64,000 nt of DNA. It comes from Granulicella mallensis MP5ACTX8 (GTDB taxonomy: Bacteria > Acidobacteriota > Terriglobia > Terriglobales > Acidobacteriaceae). The position numbers and the translations under genes were made by a program. Below are positions 52,228 through 61,506 of the stretch, piece after piece; positions within the stretch are counted from its first letter, which is position 1, and each line of letters opens with the position of its first letter. Under the pieces are notes generated by a model, which saw nothing but the letters and a program-made list of their open reading frames with translations, was not told where the DNA came from and did not search any database. The DNA is taken from positions 3,968,001-4,032,000 of the forward strand of contig NC_016631.1 in NCBI RefSeq assembly GCF_000178955.2. The letters run 5' to 3'.

Positions 52228-53391
52228 GAAGCAGCTTGGATTCAAACTGGAAGTGCAACATTTTCTTTTCTAAGGAGGAAGATGTTGCATGGGTCGAACG
52301 TACAAGCAGTTTTCTATGGAGGAGCGCTGTCTTCTGCAGACGCAGTTATCGATGGGTTGGAGGCCGGCGGCGATAGCCGCCGGCCTCCAACGGGCGCGGT
52401 CCACGGTCACCCGGGAGATGGGTCGTAATGGCTGGCACGTTGCGCAGCCTAGTCCGAAGGGCGGTCGCCGGTTTATCGCCGGAGGCTATTCTGCGGTGAC
52501 GGCAGATCGACGTGCCCGAAGGTTGCAGCGCATGCCGCGGGTTGCGCGCAAACTGGTTCCAGGCACCCTCGTGTGGGACCTTGTCGTGGCCGAGCTTGGC
52601 CGGGGCTTGAGTCCGGAGCAGGTTGGGTTCACACTCAGGCGTATGCCCGATCCGGTGCGTCTGTCGCACGAGACCATCTACACCGCGCTCTACGCCATGC
52701 CACGGGGAGAACTCCGCGCCCGCGTGATGACGATGCTGCGCCGCCGCCGGATGAGCCGCAGATCGCGCTCCAAGGCCGCTGTGGACCCCAACCGCCGTCA
52801 CTTCATCGACCCCATCAAGCTCATCGACCAGCGGCCCGAGGAGGTGGGGCTTCGCCTGGTCCCGGGACACTGGGAAGGAGACCTGATCAAGGGCAGACTC
52901 AACCAGTCCCGCGTCGGAGTGCTGGTGGAGCGAACCACGCTATTCCTCGCCCTGGTCAAGCTCGAAGACGGCTCGGCAAAGACCTGCGCGGAAGGCTTCG
53001 CCCGCATCCTCAACCGCTTCGCCTCCCAGATGCGCCGTTCCATGACCTACGATCAGGGACGAGAGATGGCCCAGCACAAGTGGCTGGAACAGCAGACTGG
53101 CATCGAGGTCTACTTCGCCCATCCCCACTCGCCATGGGAGCGCGGCATCAACGAAAACACCAACGGCCTGCTCCGACAGTTCCTGCCCAAGGGACAAGAC
53201 CTCGGTCACTTCTCACAACAGCAGCTCGACGATATCGCCATGCTCATGAATGCTCGCATCCGAAAATCACTCGGAAAACGAGCTCCAGCTGAACTCTTCC
53301 TCCCAGAAGGAGCCTTCGACTTCGTTGAGTTCTGGCAAAATCCTGGTATGTTCACAAATGTTGCACTTGGGGCTTGAATCCAAGCTGCTTC
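52228..53391 (+). mobile_element. IS30-family insertion sequence
   Basis: 1164 bp with terminal inverted repeats of about 37 bp: GAAGCAGCTTGGATTCAA and AAGTGCAACATTT at the left are mirrored at 53391-53356, with five mismatched bases between. One intact transposase gene. It sits inside a family A palindrome. No obvious 2-3 bp target duplication could be fixed. Confidence 0.88.
52289..53377 (+). CDS. IS30-family transposase
   Basis: 362 residues. The N-terminal HTH region opens YKQFSMEERCLLQTQLSMGW and includes a second helix-turn-helix near ARSTVTREMGRNGWH. The DDE core has GHWEGDLIKG (first Asp), SMTYDQGREM (second Asp) and HSPWERGINENTNGLLRQF (Glu), the standard IS30 signature. AAGGAGG precedes ATG 52289 by 11 bases. 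The stop lies within the right inverted repeat. The frame is intact, so mobility is possible. Confidence 0.95.
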   Translation: MGRTYKQFSMEERCLLQTQLSMGWRPAAIAAGLQRARSTVTREMGRNGWHVAQPSPKGGRRFIAGGYSAVTADRRARRLQRMPRVARKLVPGTLVWDLVVAELGRGLSPEQVGFTLRRMPDPVRLSHETIYTALYAMPRGELRARVMTMLRRRRMSRRSRSKAAVDPNRRHFIDPIKLIDQRPEEVGLRLVPGHWEGDLIKGRLNQSRVGVLVERTTLFLALVKLEDGSAKTCAEGFARILNRFASQMRRSMTYDQGREMAQHKWLEQQTGIEVYFAHPHSPWERGINENTNGLLRQFLPKGQDLGHFSQQQLDDIAMLMNARIRKSLGKRAPAELFLPEGAFDFVEFWQNPGMFTNVALGA

Positions 53392-53392
53392 A

Positions 53393-53434
53393 CTCGCTGC
53401 GCTCGGAATGACAACCAGAAAAGCAAGAGCAAAG
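53393..53434. repeat. Family A element, right arm after IS30
   Basis: CTCGCTGCGCTCGGAATGAC followed by AACCAGAAAAGCAAGAGC is the reverse complement of the arm at 52083-52118. Confidence 0.72.
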
Positions 53435-53447
53435 ACGGGGGCTAAAC

Positions 53448-54911
53448 TTACTCGTGCAAATGAAGAGCCACCACTCGCGCTGGCCCCGCGCCTTCGCCCA
53501 GCGTGTCGCTCTCGATCAACATCTCGAAGTGCGGAATCGATCCGTCAGGCTTGCGGATATTCCCCAGCATGGGCAGGATCCGATCGTCCTCGGTGACCAG
53601 ATCGATAGCCGCCTCCGTTCCAACCATCGATAGCCCCTCGACGATCAGCACATTTCCATTGCCACTCAGGTTCGGCAGAAAGGCGATGACGCCATAGACC
53701 TTCGTGCTCGTCGCGGGAGTGTAGGAGCTGTACTCCTTGATCTCTTCGGCCTGCGGGTTCCGATTGAGGAAACTGGAATGCTTATCGGGATTGTCCGTGC
53801 TGAAGACGAAGTCCATGTGTTTCTCAAAGAGTTCCACCCATGGAACAGCTTCCTGCGCTCCGATCATGATGACGTTGTCGGAGTTGAAATCCTCGATGTG
53901 CATGTCGCGGCTGTAGTGAATCAGCGTCCGTTCCGGAATGGCCTCGGGCAGACGTACCAGGCGGGAGAGCGTGGTCGCGTCGACCATGCTGGTGTAGCGG
54001 CGCCCCAGCAGAAACTCCGCAAACTGTGGAGTCACGCGAAACGCTGGGTCCACGCGTTCGACGAAGGGGAGCTGCTTACTGTAGTCCTTGCTCAGATAAT
54101 CGTGCAGGCTTACGTACTGCTTCGTCACCGCATGAAAGAGAACCAGGCCGGAATCACCCAACACGATCTGGGTGGGACGGTCCTCGGTAAAGAGCCGGGA
54201 CCAAAGCAGGTGCCGGCGATTGCGCTGAAAGTGCGTTCGCATATGCAGCGTAAACGCAACACTGACGGCTGCGGACAGGATCACCAGAAACAAGGTCAGA
54301 AAACGGTAGCGCCAGACAATCGGAGTCTGACGAAGGAACCCGAGAGGAGACGAAGCCATCGGCTTTCCTGCCACTTCGCTCTCCAGCCGGGGTCCGCCTG
54401 GCCGTTCAGAGACTGACCTGAACGCCACGGGAGGTTGAGCCTCGAACCTCTCCAGCGCAACCTCGTCCGCTACAGATCCAATCTCTCCGGCACCGGCAAG
54501 ACCAGCACCCACGGGAGAAAGCTGCTCCGGAGCAGGTAGGAAGACGGGGATATAGCTTCCTTTGGGAATAACAAGGTGGAGGGATTCGCCTCTTCCGGCC
54601 TTCTGGAAGTACTGCTCGAGACGGCGGCGCAGGCGAAACGCATGAGAACGAACGATGGTATCGGCCGCCGAGTCGTAGTCAGGCTCGCGCCCGAAGACCT
54701 CAACCCCAATATGCTGTTCGCTGAGATTCCGCCCTGGGTTCTCGAAGGTAGCTGTACAGATATAGGAGAGAAACTTCGAGATCTGCGGAGAGCGGACAAA
54801 ATCCGGAGTAGAGAGAATGCGCTCCACCAGTTGATAACGAGGATCTTTTCCCGGCAATCTATCGCCTTCGCCGTTTTCCTCCAGCAGCCCCGCAGAAATC
54901 TCCTTCGTCAT
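53448..54911 (-). CDS. Membrane-anchored putative regulator with N-terminal helical DNA-binding-like domain
   Basis: 487 residues. The N-terminal part (about 25-125: LVERILSTPDFVRSPQISKF, LSEQHIGVEVFGREPDYD, IVRSHAFRLRRRLEQYF, VIPKGSYIPVF) is a domain I know from Acidobacteria in front of membrane segments and sensor modules; it looks like a winged-helix regulator. A single membrane helix follows near 205-225 (FLTLFLVILSAAVSVAF), then a 260-residue periplasmic part with no known motif. ATG 54911 has AAGGA 5 bases upstream. It is divergent from the TonB-dependent receptor, which it may control; that is inference. Confidence 0.75.
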   Translation of the reverse strand: MTKEISAGLLEENGEGDRLPGKDPRYQLVERILSTPDFVRSPQISKFLSYICTATFENPGRNLSEQHIGVEVFGREPDYDSAADTIVRSHAFRLRRRLEQYFQKAGRGESLHLVIPKGSYIPVFLPAPEQLSPVGAGLAGAGEIGSVADEVALERFEAQPPVAFRSVSERPGGPRLESEVAGKPMASSPLGFLRQTPIVWRYRFLTLFLVILSAAVSVAFTLHMRTHFQRNRRHLLWSRLFTEDRPTQIVLGDSGLVLFHAVTKQYVSLHDYLSKDYSKQLPFVERVDPAFRVTPQFAEFLLGRRYTSMVDATTLSRLVRLPEAIPERTLIHYSRDMHIEDFNSDNVIMIGAQEAVPWVELFEKHMDFVFSTDNPDKHSSFLNRNPQAEEIKEYSSYTPATSTKVYGVIAFLPNLSGNGNVLIVEGLSMVGTEAAIDLVTEDDRILPMLGNIRKPDGSIPHFEMLIESDTLGEGAGPARVVALHLHE

Positions 54912-55196
54912 CACTTTCCTTCAGTTACGCCTCCATTACTGTACCCGCCTGACGGTTACATTTCGGTAAATCACCTTCGTTTCACCCCGATGGTTAGCGG
55001 TGCTCCGGCCTTCGGTACACCCCTTTCTTTTCTTCAGCCGCCAGTGAAGCGAAAGGAAATCTCCGAGAAATCACTGAAGGATTCCGAAAGGCCTCAGCTA
55101 GGTTCAAAAGGGCGAACCGGAGAGACTTCCGCCTTGCTAACGTTCCCAAACTGAAACTCAATGATCTTTTTTCTGGCTAGTGGAGGATACCTTTCA

Positions 55197-58100
55197 ATGA
55201 AAGACAGAAGTCTAAAATGGCTCCGTTACCTGAGCGTGCTCGTTCTGGTGTTGCTATCCTTCCCGATGTTCGGGCAGGATACGGGCGCCAGCCTTCTCGG
55301 AGTCGTACGCGACGGCGCAGGTTCAACCCTGGGCGGTGCGACCGTCACCGCAACCAACATCGCGACGAATGCACGCACGGTTCAAACATCCAATGACAAG
55401 GGAGAGTACTCGCTGCTCAACCTCCCTCCCGGTACCTACACCCTGCAAATCCAGGCGGCAGGTTTTGAAAGCTACGATCAGCGTGGAATCCGGCTCGATC
55501 TCGGACAGCATGCGAGCCAGGATGTCATGCTCAAGGTCGGACAGGTACAGCAGACCGTAACCGTCGATGCCGATGTCTTCAACCTGGACACGGTCTCGTC
55601 CGTCGTCAGCGATGAGGTCAACGGCACCTCGATCCGGAGTCTGCCCCTCAACACGCGCAACCCTTACGACCTGCTCGAGCTCGCCCCCGGCTTCGCCGGT
55701 TCAGTCGGCAACGACTACAACGCAGTGAGCTACGCCGTCGACGGCGGTCGCCAGGGCTACACAGACGTTCTCGTCGACGGAACCCCGGCGGGCTTCCCCA
55801 CCGTCAACGGCAACTCCGGCATCGGCATCTTTCCTTCGGTGGACGCTATCGGCGAGTTCCGCCTCATGGCCCAGAACTATCCCGCGGAATACGGCCGCAG
55901 CCTCGACGGCATTCTGAACGTGGTCTTCAAGTCGGGAACGAACCAATTTCACGGGGCAGCGTTCGAGTTCATTCGCAACTCCGATCTGGATGCCAACAAC
56001 TACTTCTCCAAGCAGCACGGCACTCCCCTGCCGCCCTTCCGACGTAACCAGTTCGGCGGCACCCTTACCGGACCGATCTTCAAGAACCGCACCTTCTTCC
56101 TGCTCTCCACCGAACTGCTGCGCGAAGATGACTTCAACACTCTGACCGCAACTGTTCCCACCCTGGCCCAGCGTTCGGGAGACTTCTCGCAGACCTTTGG
56201 CGCCAATAAACAACTGATTACGATCTACAACCCGTTTACGACCCGTGCCAACCCCAACGGACCGGGTTCTATCCGCGATCCCTTCGCGGGCAACAAGATC
56301 CCCATGTCGATGATGAGCCAGGTCGCGCAAAAGGCGCTGGCGTATTATCCGCTTCCCAACGTTCCGGGCGACCCGGTCACTAACGCGAATAACTACTTTG
56401 CGACCGGCAGCACCGTTAACGCGATCAATGCCTGGGACATCCGCATCGATCACACGATCAGCGACAAGCAGAGGATCTTCGGACGCTACTCCGATCGCTT
56501 CTACCAGGACAACCCCAACCCACTCTTCCCCGCTGCGGATGCCGTTGCAGAGGGACTCATCAACAACCAGGACTTCGACCGTGGTCTCACCCTGGGCTAC
56601 ACCGCAACGCCCAATGCCCGCACTATCCTGGACGTCCGCCTCGGCTTCGCCCGGACGCTCTACAACTACCTGAACAACAGTCTCGGCTTCCAGGCCACAA
56701 CGCTTGGCCTGCCTGCCTCCTTCAATGCAGCTGTGGGCACGACCGCGTTGTTCCCTGTCTTCTCTCCGGCTGGCTATGTCGGCCTGGGCAACAACGGCAA
56801 CCGGCATAACGCCTTTATGACCTACAGCCTTCCCGGCTCTCTCACACTGGTGCGTGGATCTCACACGATCAAGATCGGCTTCGATGGCCGGCTCATTCGC
56901 GTGAACGACCATGAGAGCGCGGACAGCTCCGGCAACTTCACCTTTGGCACGACCTTCACCGGCGGACCAAACCCGAACGCCGCGAGCGCGAACGCCGGCA
57001 ACGGCCTGGCTTCGATGCTGCTCGGCACCGGTACCGGCGATCTCATTCAGGCCTACAAGGACGACGCCTCGCAGAGCTACTACCTGGCGGAGTACGTACA
57101 GGACGACTGGCGTGTCACCAATAAGCTGACGCTCAACCTCGGCCTGCGCTATGACCTCGACACCCCACGCACGGAACGCTTCAATCGGATGAACTACTTC
57201 GATCCGACCGTCTCCTCTCCTCTGTCCTCGAATGTTCAAGGGCTGCAGGGTGGACTGGTCTTCGTGGGTGTCAATGGCGTCAGCCGTCACCAGTACCACA
57301 TGGATACCAACAACCTCGCACCTCGCTTTGGATTCGCCTATACGGCACAGAAGTCGACCGTCATTCACGGCGGAGCAGCTATCGTCTACGGACCGTCCGC
57401 GCAGGCTGCGGCCGGTACGGTCGGGCCGTATGGCTTCCGTGTGCAAAACAACTGGATCAGCACCGCCAACAGCGATGGCATCACCCCTTCCAACACACTC
57501 GACAACCCCTTCCCGCAAGGCTTCCAGACACCGCCGGGCTCCTCGCAGGGACTTCTGACCGGTGTCGGCGGCCAGATCGAAGGCGCGATTCAGAACACTC
57601 CCACACCGTACGTCGTGCAGTGGAACCTGGACGTCGAACAGAGTCTGCCGTATGAGACGACCTTCGACATCGCCTACGTCGGTAACCGGGGCCGCAAGCA
57701 ACAGCAGAGCCGTGAGGGTGGTATCGATTTCGATCAGCTTCCCCAGGCGGACCTCGCTCTTGGCTCGCACCTGAATGACGTCGTAACCAATCCTTACTTC
57801 GGCGCCATCTCGAGCGGAGCCTTGACCGGACCGACGACCAATCGCGCGCAGCTGCTGAGGAAGTACTCGCAATACACGAGTGTTCTTCCGCTGTTCCTCT
57901 CCGGTGGCAACGATCAGTACGACGGCCTGCAACTGCGCCTGTCCAAGCGTATGGCCTCGGGACTGCAGTTCCAGGGCTCTTATGTGTGGGCGAAGAACTT
58001 CGACAATGGAACGAACCATCAGGACAGCTTCAATCCTATGGCTGACTATGCGATCAGCTCGCAGGACATCCATCAACGCTTCATCATGAGCTACATCTAC

Positions 58101-58634
58101 CAACTGCCCTTCGGACGCGGAAAGGCGTTCGGCGGAAACATGTCGCGCCTGGGAGATGTCTTCGCCGGCGGATGGCAGGTGAATGGCATTACAACCTTGC
58201 AGGGAGGCACACCGCTTCAGATCTCTGCGACCAATAACCTCTCCAACTTCGACTTTCAGACGCTCTACGCCAACACCAACGGCCAGAATGCGGCGCTCCA
58301 CGGCAGCATTCATCAGCGTCTGAGCAAGTACTTCAACACGGCGGACTTCAGTCAGCCCGGCAACGCCACCAACCCCTTCGCTCTGGGCAATGGACCGGCG
58401 TACTATAGCAGCCTGCGCGCGCCAGGGTTGAACAGCACGGACCTGTCTCTCATCAAGGACTTTACGACGATCAATCGTCTAAAAGTACAGTTCCGTACAG
58501 AGCTGTTCAATGCCTTCAATCATGTCCAGTTCGCTGGACCGGATACGGGCGTAAACGATGCCTCGTTCGGCGAGATCACCTCGCAGAACAACCAACCCCG
58601 GCAGCTTCAGTTCGGCTTGAAATTGCAGTTCTAA
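55197..58634 (+). CDS. TonB-dependent receptor with carboxypeptidase-regulatory-like domain
   Basis: 1145-residue outer-membrane transporter of the Acidobacteria 'Oar-like' group. ATG 55197 (GGAGG 10 bases upstream) gives a signal peptide (YLSVLVLVLLSFPMFG). Residues about 30-115 form the CarboxypepD_reg domain (GVVRDGAGSTLGGATVTATN, LPPGTYTLQIQAAGFES). The plug follows (LPLNTRNPYDLLELAPG, VDAIGEFRLMAQNYPAEYGR, GTNQFHGAAFEFIRNSDLDA), then a long barrel ending LQFGLKLQF with the C-terminal Phe. Substrates of such receptors are usually glycans or peptides. Divergent from the regulator and followed by a hairpin and a phosphodiesterase. Confidence 0.95.
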   Translation: MKDRSLKWLRYLSVLVLVLLSFPMFGQDTGASLLGVVRDGAGSTLGGATVTATNIATNARTVQTSNDKGEYSLLNLPPGTYTLQIQAAGFESYDQRGIRLDLGQHASQDVMLKVGQVQQTVTVDADVFNLDTVSSVVSDEVNGTSIRSLPLNTRNPYDLLELAPGFAGSVGNDYNAVSYAVDGGRQGYTDVLVDGTPAGFPTVNGNSGIGIFPSVDAIGEFRLMAQNYPAEYGRSLDGILNVVFKSGTNQFHGAAFEFIRNSDLDANNYFSKQHGTPLPPFRRNQFGGTLTGPIFKNRTFFLLSTELLREDDFNTLTATVPTLAQRSGDFSQTFGANKQLITIYNPFTTRANPNGPGSIRDPFAGNKIPMSMMSQVAQKALAYYPLPNVPGDPVTNANNYFATGSTVNAINAWDIRIDHTISDKQRIFGRYSDRFYQDNPNPLFPAADAVAEGLINNQDFDRGLTLGYTATPNARTILDVRLGFARTLYNYLNNSLGFQATTLGLPASFNAAVGTTALFPVFSPAGYVGLGNNGNRHNAFMTYSLPGSLTLVRGSHTIKIGFDGRLIRVNDHESADSSGNFTFGTTFTGGPNPNAASANAGNGLASMLLGTGTGDLIQAYKDDASQSYYLAEYVQDDWRVTNKLTLNLGLRYDLDTPRTERFNRMNYFDPTVSSPLSSNVQGLQGGLVFVGVNGVSRHQYHMDTNNLAPRFGFAYTAQKSTVIHGGAAIVYGPSAQAAAGTVGPYGFRVQNNWISTANSDGITPSNTLDNPFPQGFQTPPGSSQGLLTGVGGQIEGAIQNTPTPYVVQWNLDVEQSLPYETTFDIAYVGNRGRKQQQSREGGIDFDQLPQADLALGSHLNDVVTNPYFGAISSGALTGPTTNRAQLLRKYSQYTSVLPLFLSGGNDQYDGLQLRLSKRMASGLQFQGSYVWAKNFDNGTNHQDSFNPMADYAISSQDIHQRFIMSYIYQLPFGRGKAFGGNMSRLGDVFAGGWQVNGITTLQGGTPLQISATNNLSNFDFQTLYANTNGQNAALHGSIHQRLSKYFNTADFSQPGNATNPFALGNGPAYYSSLRAPGLNSTDLSLIKDFTTINRLKVQFRTELFNAFNHVQFAGPDTGVNDASFGEITSQNNQPRQLQFGLKLQF

Positions 58635-58640
58635 TCCAAC

Positions 58641-58678
58641 CGGCGGGGAGGGTCGCCTTCCAGCAACCCTCCCCGCCG
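58641..58678 (+). terminator. Terminator of the receptor gene
   Basis: Perfect 13-bp stem CGGCGGGGAGGGT (58641-58653) with 58666-58678, 6 bases past the stop. No T run follows. Confidence 0.7.
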
Positions 58679-58753
58679 ATTGATCTCAGCCAGCAGCATG
58701 AATACTCTTCATATTTATCCCCGTCTCAGATAAAAAGGACCAGCCCCGTTTTG

Positions 58754-60115
58754 ATGAAACCTCTTTGCCGTTTGCTTCTGTGTGCCCTTCTCTTTGGACA
58801 CATCACCAGGCCCAGCGCAGCACAATCGACGTCCGGCTCTCACGCAAAGAAACCGATTGTGGTTGTCGTTACGATCGATGGCTTCCCTGCACGCGCGCTC
58901 CAGGATCCCCGCCTGCCGATGCCCACGCTGCGTGCCCTCGCGGCCTCCGGAGCCGTCGCTACAGGAATGCGGCCGATCAATCCTACGGTTACCTGGCCCA
59001 ACCATACCGCTATCGTGACCGGCGTCAACGCCAGCCGGCACTTCGTCATGGTCAATGGTCTGCTCACGTTTCCAGCGAATGGAACCGCGCCAGAGGTTGA
59101 GCCCTGGACGGACAAAGCGAAGTTAGTGCACGCGCGCACGCTCTACGAAGCCGCTGCTGAAAAAGGTCTTACAACGGGCCAGGTCGACTGGGTTGCGATC
59201 TATGGCGCGAAGGGCGTGAACTGGCAGTTCGGAGAGAGTCCCGATATGCATGACTCCACCCCTCAGGATCTGGTGGCCCGCGGCCTCCTTACGCCTGAGC
59301 AGGTGAAGCAATTCGACGAGGGCAGCAGCCCCGCCTGGCGCGACGAGATCTGGACGGATGCAGCCGTGGACATCATCGAAAAGCACACACCCAACCTGAT
59401 GCTGATCCATCTCCTGCAGACGGATTCCATCCAGCATGAGTACGCTCCCCTCACGCCCGCAGCCTATGCAGCCTATGCCTATGCCGACCATTGCCTGACC
59501 AGAGTAGTGGAGGCGGTGCGCAAGGCAGGCGTACTCGATCGGACTACGTTCTTTATCCTCTCCGATCACGGGTTCACGACCTATACCCATACCCTCAGCC
59601 CCAACGTAGCTCTCATTCAGCAAGACCTCCTCCACAAGCAGGACAAGGATTATGCAGGAGACGTATGGGTCAAAGCCGAAGGCGGCGCTGCCGGAGTTTA
59701 TATTCGCAATGCCAACCGCCGCGCGGAGCTGCTACCGAAGCTAAAGGCCTACTTCGAAGGCATCCAGGGAGTTGATCATGTCTATACGAATGAGGAGGCG
59801 CGGTCGATCGGCATTCCAGCGGACACCGATACCGATCAGGCACCGCAGCTTTATCTCACGGCCTCGCCGGATTACTCCTTCGATGACGACACCAGCGGTG
59901 AGCTGACGAAGACGAATCCCCCTCGTGGTCAGCATGGCTACCTGAATACCATGTCCGATATGCAGGCCCTCTTTGTAGCCTCTGGAGCGGCGATCAAACC
60001 CGGACTCAAACTGGATTCCGTCACCAATCTTCAGGTAACTCCAACAATCGCGAGGATACTCGGCCTGCAGATGCCCGAGGCGAAGGAGCCGGCGCTGGAC
60101 GGTGTTTTGCGCTAG
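58754..60115 (+). CDS. Exported nucleotide pyrophosphatase/phosphodiesterase-like alkaline phosphatase family protein
   Basis: 453 residues with a signal peptide (LLLCALLFGHITRPSAAQ). It matches the type I phosphodiesterase/NPP family: VVTIDGFPARAL (metal Asp), NPTVTWPNHTAIVTG with the catalytic Thr in TWPN-H context, LIHLLQTDSIQHEYAP (metal Asp and His), FFILSDHGFTTY (Asp-His) and GQHGYLN (His). The two-metal site is complete. It likely cleaves a phosphodiester or phospholipid released outside the cell. ATG 58754 or a TTG one codon earlier. It lies 120 bp after the receptor and may be part of the same uptake unit. Confidence 0.9.
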   Translation: MKPLCRLLLCALLFGHITRPSAAQSTSGSHAKKPIVVVVTIDGFPARALQDPRLPMPTLRALAASGAVATGMRPINPTVTWPNHTAIVTGVNASRHFVMVNGLLTFPANGTAPEVEPWTDKAKLVHARTLYEAAAEKGLTTGQVDWVAIYGAKGVNWQFGESPDMHDSTPQDLVARGLLTPEQVKQFDEGSSPAWRDEIWTDAAVDIIEKHTPNLMLIHLLQTDSIQHEYAPLTPAAYAAYAYADHCLTRVVEAVRKAGVLDRTTFFILSDHGFTTYTHTLSPNVALIQQDLLHKQDKDYAGDVWVKAEGGAAGVYIRNANRRAELLPKLKAYFEGIQGVDHVYTNEEARSIGIPADTDTDQAPQLYLTASPDYSFDDDTSGELTKTNPPRGQHGYLNTMSDMQALFVASGAAIKPGLKLDSVTNLQVTPTIARILGLQMPEAKEPALDGVLR

Positions 60116-60140
60116 TGTCTTGAGTTTTTCATTCGTTATA

Positions 60141-60207
60141 GTTCTTGCTGTTGTTTTCTTGTTGTCATTCCCTGCGAGAATGACAACAAGAAAACAACAG
60201 CAAGAAC
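60141..60207. repeat. Family A solo hairpin, bidirectional terminator
   Basis: Perfect 29-bp stem (60141-60169 with 60179-60207), loop CCCTGCGAG. The arm TTTTCTTGTTGTCATTCCC matches family A. It stands between two convergent genes, so it may have been co-opted as a terminator. Confidence 0.85.
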
Positions 60208-60221
60208 AAAACAGCTTAAAT

Positions 60222-60989
60222 TCAAGGCGCTCGGTTACAAGGCTCCGATGACGTTACCGAGTCCAGAACAAACCCAAAGTTCGAGCGGCGGCCATGCAGA
60301 ACAATGGACGATCCTTCTGTCAGGGTGTTCACCTTGCATTGGCCATTCACGCGAATCGCATATCCCGTAACCAGCGCGTAGAGGCTGCGATAGGACTCCA
60401 GAGAGAGCCACCGTCCATCGTTTGTCTTCACATCTGCATAGTCTCTGGCCGTGCCTTTTCCTCTATGCGTTCCGACATGAGATACCGTGGCCTGTATGGA
60501 TTCTGGCGACTGTGCCGTTTGAACAAGAACAACCCGAATGGCAGAGTCGAAGACGAAACAAATCACAGTGAGTACTGCGAATACCAGTAAGACCTGGTTA
60601 CCCAGCTTCTTCCACCACGCAGCCTCTCCGAGCACCTTCGCATACCTGGCATGGAACCATGCCAACCCAAGCACTCCAACGCCAGATGCGCCTCGCATGG
60701 CGATATACAGGATTCGCAGCTGCTGCGCCCGCGTTGTGAGCAGCCGGAGAGCAACGCTGTCCAGCCACCCCCAAAGGAAGAAGATCGTACCTATCCCGCA
60801 GAAAAACAACATCAACAACAGCAGGATAGGAAGGTCAGCTTTGTGGGTTCGGGCGTTGTCGAATCTCGTAGCTCCTGCTGCCCCCTGTAGTCGCGTCCTT
60901 CTCTCTTGCCTCTGCCTGGTAAGGGCGGGCACCAGGGCGGCAACGATCAGAATCGCCATGCCCAGCACCAGGTAGAAGAAAGTTTGCAT
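60222..60989 (-). CDS. Membrane protein of unknown function
   Basis: 255 residues from ATG 60989; a longer frame to 61118 would translate a family A repeat fragment and is rejected. Four hydrophobic segments are visible: FFYLVLGMAILIVAALVPAL, ILLLLMLFFCGIGTIFFLWG, GASGVGVLGLAWF and VLLVFAVLTVICFVF, followed by an extracytoplasmic tail of about 90 residues with strand-like pattern (VSHVGTHRGKGTARDYADVK). I recognise no family. It is convergent with the phosphodiesterase. Confidence 0.72.
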   Translation of the reverse strand: MQTFFYLVLGMAILIVAALVPALTRQRQERRTRLQGAAGATRFDNARTHKADLPILLLLMLFFCGIGTIFFLWGWLDSVALRLLTTRAQQLRILYIAMRGASGVGVLGLAWFHARYAKVLGEAAWWKKLGNQVLLVFAVLTVICFVFDSAIRVVLVQTAQSPESIQATVSHVGTHRGKGTARDYADVKTNDGRWLSLESYRSLYALVTGYAIRVNGQCKVNTLTEGSSIVLHGRRSNFGFVLDSVTSSEPCNRAP

Positions 60990-61072
60990 GATGCCCGATG
61001 CTACCGAAGAAATAGAGGCTTGGCCATTCGAGGGTAGAGGAATACCGCTTGGCGTTAGTGGCCCGGCGGGCT

Positions 61073-61112
61073 GGAAGCAGATTCCCTTGAGGAAATGACA
61101 AATACAAAAGCA
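61073..61112. repeat. Family A repeat, half copy
   Basis: GAAGCAGATTCCC...GAAATGACAAATACAAAAGC is a diverged single arm, upstream of the membrane protein. Confidence 0.5.
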
Positions 61113-61212
61113 AAACAACAGACTTGAGCACTTGCACTCTTGTGGCTGCGATTACCCTCTCCAGAATATCGTTTTGGGCCAGCAACACTACCGTTCATGA
61201 GAAAATTTCAAT

Positions 61213-61419
61213 ATGAGTGATTTCATTCCCAAAACAGGCGGAGTAAAAGTAGGCGGACTGAGCCGGGCAGCACAGAGGCTCCAGTCCGCACGCGAAAAGG
61301 CTGCCCACGTAAAAAGTGGCGCAAAACCCCTTCCCGGAGCGTCTGTGTCATCGTTTAATAAGGCGAAAGCCTCGTTTGCCGGCACGAAGAAGACGTCCTT
61401 TCAGCGCAAGGCCGTCTAG
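61213..61419 (+). CDS. Small basic protein of unknown function
   Basis: 68 residues from ATG 61213, rich in Lys, Ala, Ser and Gly (KVGGLSRAAQRLQSAREKAA, KASFAGTKKTSFQRKAV), no membrane segment and no cysteine. The sequence looks disordered with one central helix, similar in flavour to small nucleic-acid-binding or stress proteins, but this is impression only. No ribosome site is visible. Followed by a 10-bp stem. Confidence 0.5.
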   Translation: MSDFIPKTGGVKVGGLSRAAQRLQSAREKAAHVKSGAKPLPGASVSSFNKAKASFAGTKKTSFQRKAV

Positions 61420-61438
61420 CCAGATGGCTTAGAGCCTT

Positions 61439-61471
61439 AGCCTGGGGGAGCAGTTCATCGCCCCCCAGGCT
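61439..61471. terminator. Hairpin between the small protein and metH
   Basis: Stem AGCCTGGGGG (61439-61448) with 61462-61471, 13-nt loop, in the gap between convergent genes. No T run on either side. Confidence 0.55.
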
Positions 61472-61506
61472 CGCCCAAAAGCCTCTACGAACGACCGGCC
61501 CGGAGC

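Noticed and set aside
53145..53200. Possible frameshift in the IS30 transposase
   Set aside because: The frame from 52289 to 53377 is continuous and the DDE residues are all present.
55701..58313. Open frame of 870 codons on the minus strand
   Set aside because: It is antisense to the TonB-dependent receptor, whose domains are unmistakable; the long frame reflects GC-rich codon bias.
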